A stretch of DNA of 6,049 nt from Pediococcus sp. (GCA_022712335.1 JALAGR010000114.1:1-6049); one strand, 5' to 3'. Shown: positions 1-6,000, counted from the first letter of the stretch. Made by a program: numbers and translations. The notes: generated from the sequence alone by a model not told the origin.

Positions 1-1160
1 TAATTTTTATGTTAGGTTCATTACTAGTAGGATTTGCTAACAGCATTCTGATCCTAATAATCGGACGAATAGTGCAAACCATCGGATGTGGAATCATGTT
101 GCCGATGTTTTCGGGATTGATTATGGCGCTTTTACCAGAAGAAAAACAATCCTTTGAATTAGACCAGATGGGGGATATTATCTTAGGAGTAGCAATCGTT
201 TTAGCGCTATTTTTATCAGGAATATCTTTCCTATTAGGCAATTGGCAGCTCATTAATATTTTCTTGATTGTTCTAAGTATTATTATCTATTATTATACTT
301 CGTTAATCGAAATTGATTTAGAAGTTAGCTCGTATGAAATTGAATGGGCTAATGTTGCTCTTTCCAGTGGATTTTTAATATTAATTGGCTGGATAATAAC
401 TTTAAGCGATAATGTTGTTACTGGCTGGCTCAATGGTGGACTATTTGTTCTCGGAATCGGATTGATTATCATTTATATTTGGCGAGAATTACACGTCGAG
501 AATCCACTGATTGATTTCAAAGGATTGTTTGACATTCGTTACCTAAGAGCTGTATTGCTCCAAGGAATCGGAGATGCGTCATTAGCCGTATTAATGATTA
601 TTGGCATTTTATATCTTCGCCAAGGATTACATTATTCGGTGATTCTAATTGGACTTGCATTGATGCCATCTATTTTAGTAATGATTTTAATGCATCATTG
701 TACGAAAAAGTTTTTTAAAAAATTAGGTACAGTCAACAATACTAGGATTGCCATGGGATTGATGATGGTTGGGTGGGGATGCTTAACGCTATTTTCGACC
801 TACCTTAATTTGATTTTGTTCATTGTACTAACGATTGTGATTGAAGCAGGACATGGATTGTTAGTGCAAGTTGGTAAAAAACTTAGTCGAAAACAAAAAT
901 CAACACGTTTAAATAACATGGCAGATATTTTTATGGCTCAATTTAAACTGATGTTTTCAAGCATGGTATTGGCAGTTTTATCAGTCGTGTTGCAAAATGT
1001 AACTGACAGTCATACTAATATCGGTTTGCCAGGAAAACTGGCGACACTTGCGGGGTACCGAGCCGCCTTTTCACTCTTTTTTGTGATTACGATTCTAGGA
1101 TGGATCATCACAATGATAGCTGGGAGAAATTTCAACTTAAGCAAACATATTGTAAAATAA
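1..1160 (+). CDS. MFS transporter, DHA2-like 14-helix family, 5'-truncated by the window edge
   Basis: This is a very hydrophobic integral membrane protein of the major facilitator superfamily, presumably a proton-driven exporter of drugs or small molecules. The reading frame is open to the left edge (codons from base 3), and the first ATG at 9 falls inside a helix, so the gene starts upstream. Counting from that ATG, the stretch GRIVQTIG (residues 19-26) matches the helix-4 Arg/Gln/Gly signature of 14-TM DHA2 exporters. About eleven further helices follow, and PLIDFKGLF (166-174) matches the conserved loop after helix 8. About 80 N-terminal residues (helices 1-2 and motif A) are probably missing. 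Helix 5 lacks the Gly-Pro of antiporter motif C: it reads ALFLSG where GPxxGG is usual. The usual ExRG after helix 4 is also absent (EEKQ). The fold is confident, the substrate unknown. It lies 13 nt before the next gene, so the two are probably co-transcribed. Confidence 0.85.
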   Translation, partial: IFMLGSLLVGFANSILILIIGRIVQTIGCGIMLPMFSGLIMALLPEEKQSFELDQMGDIILGVAIVLALFLSGISFLLGNWQLINIFLIVLSIIIYYYTSLIEIDLEVSSYEIEWANVALSSGFLILIGWIITLSDNVVTGWLNGGLFVLGIGLIIIYIWRELHVENPLIDFKGLFDIRYLRAVLLQGIGDASLAVLMIIGILYLRQGLHYSVILIGLALMPSILVMILMHHCTKKFFKKLGTVNNTRIAMGLMMVGWGCLTLFSTYLNLILFIVLTIVIEAGHGLLVQVGKKLSRKQKSTRLNNMADIFMAQFKLMFSSMVLAVLSVVLQNVTDSHTNIGLPGKLATLAGYRAAFSLFFVITILGWIITMIAGRNFNLSKHIVK

Positions 1161-1173
1161 TTGGGGAATTCAA

Positions 1174-2076
1174 ATGGATTTTAAAGTGTTTTTTAGAAAA
1201 ATAAAGACCTTTTCACGTGCATTGCTAAAACGATTTAACGATTCGGAAGTGGTTAATAATTCGATTGTTTTAGCGTATTATTTATTGCTTTCTTTTTTTC
1301 CAATGGTGATGTTAATGGGGTCGCTATTACCATTGTTTGATATCAAAGTGAATACGGTTCTTGAATACATTGAAACGGCAGTGCCAGTGACAATTTATAA
1401 CATCACTGAACCAATTGTTAAGGACTTTTTAGGTAGTGGAAATGGTGAGTTGTTATCATTCAGTTTGTTGTTAACACTATATTCTGCCAGTCAGGCAGTA
1501 GCGGCATTTCAACGCACGATTAATCGCGCATATGACGTCGCAAAACATCAAAATCCAATCGTCAACCGAATTGTAGCGTTTATCTTGACGGTGATTATCA
1601 TTGCGATTATGGGGATTTTAGTCTTTATCTTTAGTTTTGGACAAACGTTAATTAGTTATTTAACGCCAATTTTGAATTTGCCAACCCATCTTTTCGATTT
1701 GATTGGTCAATTAAAATGGCCAGTGACAATTGTCGGCTTGTTTATCGGTTTGGCGTTATTGTACTACCTAGTGCCAAATGCCAAGATTAAATTTAAATAT
1801 GTAGTCCCAGGTTCAATTGCAGCAACCATCGGTACGATGATCGTATCGCAATTTTTCTCCTTTTATTTACGAGTTTTCGCTCGTTCAGTGACTAGTTATA
1901 AAACGCTAGGAACATTTATTGCAATCATGTTTTGGCTTAATTTTTCAGCAATGGTAGTCATGTTTGGTGGGGTACTAAATGCCACATGGCAAGAATTACG
2001 CGAAGGTAAGATTGTTGAAACGGCTGGAAGTTTAAGAAAAGTGGCCGGCAAATATAAAATTAGAATAAAAAAATAA
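1174..2076 (+). CDS. YihY/virulence factor BrkB family membrane protein
   Basis: This is an inner-membrane protein of the YihY/BrkB family, formerly misnamed ribonuclease BN; its transport or envelope role is unproven. At 300 residues it has the usual family length. A basic N-terminus is followed by about six helices: roughly 30-55 (with AYYLLLSFFP at 34-43), 94-112, 132-160, 183-200 (LYYLVPN at 196-202), 212-232 and 244-270. The last pair contains YKTLGTFIAIMFWL (242-255) and GGVLNA (265-270), the family's C-terminal signature, here with GGVLN where GAELN is common. The tail is lysine-rich and cytoplasmic. The ATG is preceded by GGGGAA (1163-1168) at good spacing, which fixes the start. It follows the MFS gene by 13 nt and ends directly in a terminator, so it is the last gene of that operon. 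No functional link between the two is evident. Confidence 0.9.
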   Translation: MDFKVFFRKIKTFSRALLKRFNDSEVVNNSIVLAYYLLLSFFPMVMLMGSLLPLFDIKVNTVLEYIETAVPVTIYNITEPIVKDFLGSGNGELLSFSLLLTLYSASQAVAAFQRTINRAYDVAKHQNPIVNRIVAFILTVIIIAIMGILVFIFSFGQTLISYLTPILNLPTHLFDLIGQLKWPVTIVGLFIGLALLYYLVPNAKIKFKYVVPGSIAATIGTMIVSQFFSFYLRVFARSVTSYKTLGTFIAIMFWLNFSAMVVMFGGVLNATWQELREGKIVETAGSLRKVAGKYKIRIKK

Positions 2077-2119
2077 AAGTTATCCAGCGGTGAATTAATC
2101 ACTGTGGATAACTTTTTTT
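2076..2119. terminator. Bidirectional Rho-independent terminator between convergent genes
   Basis: An 11-bp perfect stem, AAAGTTATCCA (2076-2086) with TGGATAACTTT (2105-2115), continues through a one-base bulge (G2087) into an inner stem (2088-2093 with 2099-2104, one G-U pair) and the loop ATTAA. On the + strand it is followed by a T-run (2113-2119). On the - strand the opposite arm is followed by TATTTTTTTATT, so it works both ways. It overlaps the stop codon of the YihY gene and adjoins the stop of the convergent ASCH gene at 2118. The 3' arm contains a perfect DnaA-box 9-mer (TTATCCACA on the - strand, 2103-2111). Confidence 0.9.
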
Positions 2120-2582
2120 AATCTGTTGTATAAACGACTTCGAAAACTTCAGTAACAACTGGCTTGTCTTCAGTAAAAACGGCGTCGTATTTTTGCATTA
2201 ATTTGGTGAATTTAGCTAACGTACGCGTACGCCAATCTTCAATGGATAGGTCGCCTTCACCTTCGTTGTAGGCATGTTCCCCAGAAACACGAAGGAAAGG
2301 AATTAATTCAGAAACGACAGTTTTAATGATTGCAATGGGTTTCATATCACCATTTAAAAGAATGAAGTAATCACCGACTTGAGGAACTGCCTCTTGCTCG
2401 GCGGAGTAGTAGGCAAGTGGTTTAGCTGTTGAGCGCTTTTTACCACTTAAAATGAGTTCGTTAAGACGATTGATTTCGTCTGGCTGGTCTTGAGGACCAA
2501 ACCAACGTGTTTGATACGATCCACCTTCAATGTTATTTTCTGTAACAAAATTATTCCACATTGTTTCTGCTGGAGTTGCCAT
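2118..2582 (-). CDS. ASCH domain-containing protein
   Basis: This is a cytosolic 154-residue protein made almost entirely of an ASCH domain, a PUA-like beta-barrel predicted to bind RNA. Some members have been reported to act as ribonucleases or as amidohydrolases on modified nucleosides; this one's substrate is unknown. Visible family signatures are WFG (27-29), LSGKKRSTA (45-53, the LxxGxKxxT motif), VGDYFIL (69-75), EGEGDLS (107-113) and the W117 that follows it. It belongs to the larger stand-alone type (about 150 residues) rather than the short YqfB type. The ATG at 2582 is chosen because AAGGA (2591-2595) lies 8 nt upstream. A longer reading from a TTG at 2642 would begin inside the promoter's -35 box and adds non-family sequence. 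It has its own promoter, although read-through from the upstream phosphatase gene is possible. Confidence 0.92.
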   Translation of the reverse strand: MATPAETMWNNFVTENNIEGGSYQTRWFGPQDQPDEINRLNELILSGKKRSTAKPLAYYSAEQEAVPQVGDYFILLNGDMKPIAIIKTVVSELIPFLRVSGEHAYNEGEGDLSIEDWRTRTLAKFTKLMQKYDAVFTEDKPVVTEVFEVVYTTD

Positions 2583-2613
2583 AGTATCATTCCTTCCCAA
2601 TATCATTAAATCT

Positions 2614-2642
2614 ATTTTAGCATTATGAAATCGGTTACGCAA
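2614..2642 (-). promoter_or_regulatory. Promoter of the ASCH gene
   Basis: On the - strand, TTGCGT (2637-2642) and TAAAAT (2614-2619) are separated by exactly 17 nt, and TGC before the -10 box gives an extended -10 (TGnTAAAAT). Transcription would begin near 2607, giving a leader of about 25 nt that carries the AAGGA site. The spacer contains a cre-like sequence (2625-2640). Confidence 0.7.
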
Positions 2643-2658
2643 AGAATCCAGAACACAT

Positions 2659-3438
2659 TTATTCCAAATAAATTTTACGTAAATCGGCTAAATCTTGGTC
2701 AGAAAATTCAAGGGCTTCTTTGAAGTAATGGTCGAAGCTTCCAAAACGATCGATGATTAAATCGTGAGTTTGATCCAAACTTGAAGCTGTAACTGAGAAG
2801 ACACTGTTCATTTGTTGAATTAGTTTATCCACATGTTTACCAGTGATTTGGCGGCGAAGCTCATCTGTATCACGATTGCTGTAAACCAGATTGGTCAATA
2901 AGTAATCTTCGCGAATGGTTTGATATGGAACTTGTAAGGCTGACAAAATGAGCATTCCAGCCATTCCAGTTCGATCTTTACCAGCAGCACAATGGAAGAG
3001 AAGTGATTCTTTTTCTTGATCATTGGCGAGTAAGTCTACAAACATCTGGTGAAAGGCAATGCGAGAATGTTCACTGAAAGCCATCGTGAGGTATGGGTCG
3101 TACAGGGTTTGTTCGCGAGCTTGATATTTTAAGTGTTTATCAGTGGGTAAATCAGATTTTTCAAAATCCTTAATTGGATAGACAGGATAGAAACGATAAA
3201 TGGTTTGGTCTGGAATTTTATCAATGTTCCAGCTTGCTTCGGAAGGTGAGCGGAGATCGATATCATATTTAAGTCCATATTCAGCTAGACGAGCTTGAGT
3301 ACGGGGTGTTAAACGATTGAGTTCACCAGAACGGAGTAATTTTTGCCATTTGATGGTTTGATTTGACTCGGTTTGATAACCACCTAGTTCGCGAAAATTA
3401 ACTGCACCAGGGACATCTAAAATACGTTCAGGTTTCAT
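2659..3438 (-). CDS. Tyrosine/dual-specificity phosphatase, CxxGKDR type (second of two paralogues)
   Basis: This 259-residue enzyme belongs to the protein tyrosine phosphatase family that includes M. tuberculosis PtpB and Listeria LipA (Y_phosphatase3). Members remove phosphate from phosphotyrosine and, in some cases, phosphoserine/threonine or phosphoinositides. Visible motifs are NFRELGGY (14-21), DIDLRSP (59-65), the P-loop HCAAGKDRTG (149-158) with nucleophile C150, D155 and phosphate-binding R156, and DYLLTN (178-183). It has no signal peptide, so it is probably cytosolic, unlike exported virulence relatives. The ATG at 3438 is preceded by the strong site AAGGGAGGTT (3447-3456); a longer in-frame reading to 3519 would cover the promoter and is rejected. 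It aligns end to end with the phosphatase at 3731-4522, including the C-terminal SDQDxxDLRKIYL, so the pair looks like a tandem duplication. The physiological substrate is unknown. Confidence 0.9.
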   Translation of the reverse strand: MKPERILDVPGAVNFRELGGYQTESNQTIKWQKLLRSGELNRLTPRTQARLAEYGLKYDIDLRSPSEASWNIDKIPDQTIYRFYPVYPIKDFEKSDLPTDKHLKYQAREQTLYDPYLTMAFSEHSRIAFHQMFVDLLANDQEKESLLFHCAAGKDRTGMAGMLILSALQVPYQTIREDYLLTNLVYSNRDTDELRRQITGKHVDKLIQQMNSVFSVTASSLDQTHDLIIDRFGSFDHYFKEALEFSDQDLADLRKIYLE

Positions 3439-3446
3439 AAAAAGTG

Positions 3447-3456
3447 AACCTCCCTT
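3447..3456 (-). promoter_or_regulatory. Ribosome binding site fixing the start of the second phosphatase
   Basis: AAGGGAGGTT on the - strand lies 8 nt before the ATG at 3438. It is close to the full anti-Shine-Dalgarno complement and rules out the longer in-frame start near 3519. Confidence 0.85.
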
Positions 3457-3472
3457 AATCGATATTAGTTCT

Positions 3473-3501
3473 ATTATATCCTGTTCAGTAGGAGACGCGA
3501 A
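3473..3501 (-). promoter_or_regulatory. Promoter of the second phosphatase gene
   Basis: A perfect TATAAT (3473-3478, - strand) lies about 35 nt upstream of the ATG at 3438. At 17 nt further upstream the -35 position reads TTCGCG (3496-3501), a weak match, so the promoter may depend on the -10 box or an activator. It sits just after the hairpin at 3523-3548, consistent with a separate transcription unit. Confidence 0.55.
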
Positions 3502-3522
3502 ATTACAATATGAAGACAAGTA

Positions 3523-3548
3523 AAAAGGCGCCGGTTAGGGCGCCTTTT
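3523..3548 (-). terminator. GC-rich Rho-independent terminator after the nrdI-phosphatase unit
   Basis: The perfect 10-bp stem AAAAGGCGCC / GGCGCCTTTT has a 6-nt loop (3533-3538). On the - strand it is followed by TTTTTA, which fits termination of transcripts from nrdI and the first phosphatase about 180 nt after that gene's stop. On the + strand only four T follow, and no gene there needs it. Confidence 0.75.
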
Positions 3549-3730
3549 CGGGGAGTAGGTTGTTGAAAACTAAATTCTGTACTTTTTGGAGGAGTAATCA
3601 GAATAAAAGTTTAACGAATGAGAAAACTTCTTTCCTCATCCATGTACTATATATTAAAACATAAATGTGAATTTTTTGTTAACTAAGTATATTGAAAGTA
3701 CCAAGTTTTATTTAAGGCCTTTCAAATGGC
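3549..3730 (-). other. Gene-free structured stretch; possible CU-rich small RNA or 3' UTR
   Basis: No credible coding region lies here on either strand. On the - strand there is an 11-bp stem with a GAAG tetraloop (3616-3641, two G-U pairs). Next comes a weaker 6-bp hairpin (3581-3610) whose loop shows CUCCUCC (3588-3594), and then a second C-rich run (CUCCCC, 3551-3556) just before the terminator. A TATAGT (3646-3651) could start a transcript of about 115-120 nt ending at the terminator, but its -35 box is poor, so this may simply be the long 3' UTR of the upstream phosphatase mRNA. Evidence is structural only. Confidence 0.3.
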
Positions 3731-4522
3731 TTAGTCTAGGTAGATTTTACGTAAATCAGAAATATCTTGATCGGACAATTTCAAATATTCTTTCAAATAA
3801 TTGTCCATCGATCCTGAAATTTTATTGATTTCATCAATGGCAGAATTATAGTAAGAAATATTTACCGACTGAAGTGCCTTAACACTTTGGATGAAAGCAG
3901 AATTTTTGTTTTTCAATTTAAGATCTAGTACAACACCATCTTGATAAGCTTTTGTGGCACGGTTGGTTAAGAGGTAATCGGCGCGAATGGTATCTTCATC
4001 GACATTCAAAGCGCTTAAAAGGAAAATTGCTCCCATACCGGTCCGATCCTTTCCAGCTGTGCAATGGAAAATGAGGGATGAATCTTCAGCGCTATTAGCG
4101 AGTAAAACATCGAAAAATTTACGATAAGCTTTTTGAGAATGAGTTTGACGAATTACATCTCGATAAACGCGCCGCATTTCTACTAAACCACTAGTAGGGT
4201 CGCTATTCATTTTGCGTTGTAGTTCATCAGTTTGCTTAGTACTTTGAGTTTCGTCTACTCGAAAAACAGGCGCAAATACATATTCAGCATTTGCGGGAAC
4301 TCGATCAGGAAATTTACTCTTTTCTTCGGGAGAACGGAAATCAACATCAAATTTAACATTGTAATTTTCTAAAAAGTCCATATCTTGGTCAGATAGATCA
4401 CCTAACTTTCCCGAACGGATCAATTTATTCCACTTGATAGTCTTACCGTCTAAATTTGTGTATCCGCCTAACTCACGAAAGTTTAATCCTGATGAAATAG
4501 GTAAAAGTCTTGATTTCGCCAT
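3731..4522 (-). CDS. Tyrosine/dual-specificity phosphatase, CxxGKDR type (first of two paralogues)
   Basis: This 263-residue cytosolic phosphatase is of the PtpB/LipA-like family (Y_phosphatase3). Visible motifs are NFRELGGY (14-21), DVDFRSP (59-65), the catalytic loop HCTAGKDRTG (153-162) with C154 as nucleophile and R160 binding phosphate, and DYLLTN (182-187). All catalytic residues are present, so it is expected to be active; the target (phosphoprotein or phospholipid) cannot be told from sequence. The ATG at 4522 has GAGGAG (4528-4533) at good spacing. It begins 21 nt after the nrdI stop with no terminator or clear promoter between them, so it is very likely the second gene of a nrdI operon. 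It is paralogous over its full length to the gene at 2659-3438. The middle (about 88-120) differs most, and it carries a lysine-rich segment near 202-206. Confidence 0.93.
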   Translation of the reverse strand: MAKSRLLPISSGLNFRELGGYTNLDGKTIKWNKLIRSGKLGDLSDQDMDFLENYNVKFDVDFRSPEEKSKFPDRVPANAEYVFAPVFRVDETQSTKQTDELQRKMNSDPTSGLVEMRRVYRDVIRQTHSQKAYRKFFDVLLANSAEDSSLIFHCTAGKDRTGMGAIFLLSALNVDEDTIRADYLLTNRATKAYQDGVVLDLKLKNKNSAFIQSVKALQSVNISYYNSAIDEINKISGSMDNYLKEYLKLSDQDISDLRKIYLD

Positions 4523-4543
4523 ACAATCTCCTCACTTTAAATA

Positions 4544-5005
4544 TTATTTTTTAATACGGTTTGCCATATTGTTATAGATACGTTTGCAGTCAGTAGGATT
4601 GCCACGGAGTTCATAGTCGTCGATCATTTCAAATCCATAGTCTGATGCATAACGTCGAGCAGTTAAACAGTATTGCTCGTTAAAGTTACGATTACCACTA
4701 CCGATTACACCTAAGCAAAGTTTACGGTTGTCATGGTAACCAATGTATTCACCAAGTGTGTTGGTCATTAATTCTTTAACGCCATTATCAATACCATTTC
4801 CACCATCGAGATAAGTAGGGACGAAAGCAAAATATGGTTGGGTTTCATCTGCAAAATCAGTTTGGTCAGTGATTTCCTTGCTGACAATTAAAGGCTGGTT
4901 AGCATCACTTTGGTGCATTTTTTCAGCGTAATCGGTGAGATCATCGACGAACGACTGGGTATTTCCAGCGACTGAGATATAGATAATGTAAATCTGATTT
5001 TCCAT
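4544..5005 (-). CDS. nrdI: NrdI flavodoxin, class Ib ribonucleotide reductase activator
   Basis: This 153-residue FMN protein of the NrdI family reduces oxygen to the oxidant that assembles the dimanganese-tyrosyl radical cofactor of NrdF, the small subunit of class Ib ribonucleotide reductase, and so supports dNTP synthesis. The flavodoxin-like phosphate loop SVAGNT lies at 11-16. PTYLDGGNG (63-71) and GSGNRNFNEQYC (102-113) are the characteristic NrdI FMN and NrdF-facing loops, and YELRG (131-135) is the conserved C-terminal strand. Length is normal for the lactobacillar form. The ATG at 5005 has AGGGAG (5014-5019) 8 nt upstream. No nrdH, nrdE or nrdF is in the window, so it is an orphan relative to the reductase genes. 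It is followed closely by a phosphatase gene in what looks like a two-gene operon. Confidence 0.93.
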   Translation of the reverse strand: MENQIYIIYISVAGNTQSFVDDLTDYAEKMHQSDANQPLIVSKEITDQTDFADETQPYFAFVPTYLDGGNGIDNGVKELMTNTLGEYIGYHDNRKLCLGVIGSGNRNFNEQYCLTARRYASDYGFEMIDDYELRGNPTDCKRIYNNMANRIKK

Positions 5006-5042
5006 GTTAAAAACTCCCTGTTTTGAATTTACTCTAAAAAAT

Positions 5043-5074
5043 ATTTTACGCCCCTCTTACGTAAAATGATACCA
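5043..5074 (-). promoter_or_regulatory. nrdI promoter (extended -10) with overlapping inverted repeat
   Basis: On the - strand, TGG precedes TATCAT (5066-5071), an extended -10 element; no good -35 box is seen 17 nt upstream. An inverted repeat, ATTTTACG (5043-5050) with CGTAAAAT (5060-5067), spacer 9, covers the -10 box and the probable start near 5059. Because one arm lies at or before the start site, it is better read as a DNA operator than an RNA hairpin. The regulator is unknown. Confidence 0.45.
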
Positions 5075-5120
5075 CGGTAAAGTTGCAAATTCATAATGTT
5101 ATGCAAAAGTAAGCGAGGAT

Positions 5121-5136
5121 ATGGAAACGGTATCAG
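5121..5136 (+). promoter_or_regulatory. Probable cre operator (CcpA binding site)
   Basis: ATGGAAACGGTATCAG matches the Bacillus-type cre consensus WTGNAANCGNWNNCAW at every defined position except the last (G for A/T). It covers the -35 box and part of the spacer of the HAD gene promoter, where bound CcpA would block RNA polymerase. This implies repression during growth on preferred sugars. Confidence 0.65.
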
Positions 5137-5149
5137 AAAGTAGTACAAT
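5122..5149 (+). promoter_or_regulatory. Promoter of the HAD phosphatase gene
   Basis: TGGAAA (5122-5127) and TACAAT (5144-5149) are 16 nt apart, giving a start near 5156 and a leader of about 23 nt. A second possible -10, TATAAT (5150-5155), overlaps but has no fitting -35 box. The cre-like site lies over the -35 region. Confidence 0.55.
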
Positions 5150-5164
5150 TATAATTAACAATGT

Positions 5165-5173
5165 AAGGGGTGA
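5165..5173 (+). promoter_or_regulatory. Ribosome binding site supporting a TTG start at 5179
   Basis: AAGGGGTGA closely matches the anti-Shine-Dalgarno complement and ends 5 nt before an in-frame TTG at 5179. The alternative GTG at 5170 lies inside this site and has no site of its own at workable spacing. Confidence 0.6.
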
Positions 5174-5178
5174 AGATT

Positions 5179-6000
5179 TTGGAGCCATATCTTGTATTTA
5201 TGGATATTGATGGAACATTGATCGATAATCATCAGAACGTTTTACCTGATACCAAAAGAACCATTGAGGAATTGCAAAAACGGGGTGTGATTTTTTATAT
5301 TGCAACCGGACGGATGCTTTCCCTAGCAGAATTGATTCGCAACAAAATCAATAATAAAGTAGAAATCATTGCTTCGAATGGATCCGTATACCAAAAGGGA
5401 CACCATTTTCATAAAGAACACTTAGGTTGGAATGCGCTTAAAGAAATTTATAACGTAACGATGGAATTAGGACTTTCAACTAACTTTTTTACGACTGATT
5501 TGACGTATTATACGAACGAAAAACCATGGTTGTTGAGCCGATTGGCGCGAGTTCGTGTAATGGCTGATAAAACTGGGAATCGTCGATTTGAAAAAATTAA
5601 CGACCTCGAACATTTGCACCAACTTAGTGATCAAATTATTAATGGAATCACAATTGACAAGACGAAGTCAGAACGATTAGAAGAAGCACGTGAAAAACTT
5701 GAAGCAACGGGATTACTCAAGATTTCATCATCTTCACCAAATAATTTAGAGTTGATTCCTAATCGAATTTCTAAGGCAACTGCTGTACGAGCGATTATGG
5801 ATAAGTATAATATTCCCGTCGAACGAACGCTGGCCTTTGGAAATGATATGAATGATTTAGAAATGATTAAAGCAGCTGGTACTGGAGTGGCAATGGGCAA
5901 CAGTCCCCAAGTTTTAAAAGACGAAGCCGATGCAGTTACAGATAGTAATCTGGAAAATGGAATTGGAAACTTCTTAAAATCATATTTTAGTGATAAATAA
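5179..6000 (+). CDS. Cof-type HAD-IIB family hydrolase (sugar or metabolite phosphatase)
   Basis: This is a cytosolic Mg2+-dependent phosphatase of the haloacid dehalogenase superfamily, Cof/YidA-like with a C2B cap; relatives act on sugar phosphates and similar small metabolites. With the TTG start it has 273 residues, the usual length. Motif I is DIDGT (9-13) with nucleophile D9 and acid/base D11. Motif II is ATGR (42-45) with T43. Motif III is K199 in NRISKATA, and motif IV is GNDMND (221-226) with D223 and D226 for magnesium. The cap spans about 80-185. All catalytic residues are present. The start is ambiguous: GTG at 5170 would add three residues, but the ribosome binding site favours TTG at 5179. 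It diverges from nrdI and stands alone, with its own promoter under a probable cre site, which suits a role in carbon metabolism. The exact substrate cannot be inferred. Confidence 0.92.
   Translation: MEPYLVFMDIDGTLIDNHQNVLPDTKRTIEELQKRGVIFYIATGRMLSLAELIRNKINNKVEIIASNGSVYQKGHHFHKEHLGWNALKEIYNVTMELGLSTNFFTTDLTYYTNEKPWLLSRLARVRVMADKTGNRRFEKINDLEHLHQLSDQIINGITIDKTKSERLEEAREKLEATGLLKISSSSPNNLELIPNRISKATAVRAIMDKYNIPVERTLAFGNDMNDLEMIKAAGTGVAMGNSPQVLKDEADAVTDSNLENGIGNFLKSYFSDK

Noticed and set aside
1896..2102. Open frame of 68 codons on the - strand opposite the end of the YihY gene
   Set aside because: It lies antisense to well-conserved YihY sequence, runs through the terminator hairpin and resembles no family.
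2583..2642. N-terminal extension of the ASCH protein from a TTG
   Set aside because: The extension starts inside the -35 box of the gene's own promoter, while the ATG at 2582 has a clear ribosome binding site.
2672..2685. ATTTTACGTAAATC repeated at 3744-3757, with its core again at 5057-5067
   Set aside because: The first two copies encode the conserved DLRKI end of the paralogous phosphatases. The third, in the nrdI promoter, shares a short palindrome and is probably chance.
3439..3519. N-terminal extension of the second phosphatase
   Set aside because: It would translate the TATAAT promoter and the Shine-Dalgarno sequence; the ATG at 3438 has a near-ideal site.
3588..3687. Possible small + strand gene: GGAGGAG at 3588 and an ATG at 3618 giving a 22-residue peptide
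   Set aside because: The ATG is over 20 nt from GGAGGAG, with no usable start at proper spacing, and the peptide has no recognisable features. The motif makes more sense as CUCCUCC on the other strand.
3692..3725. Inverted repeat TTGAAAG / CTTTCAA just after the first phosphatase stop
   Set aside because: It has only 7 bp, a 20-nt loop and no T-run, so it is too weak to call a terminator.
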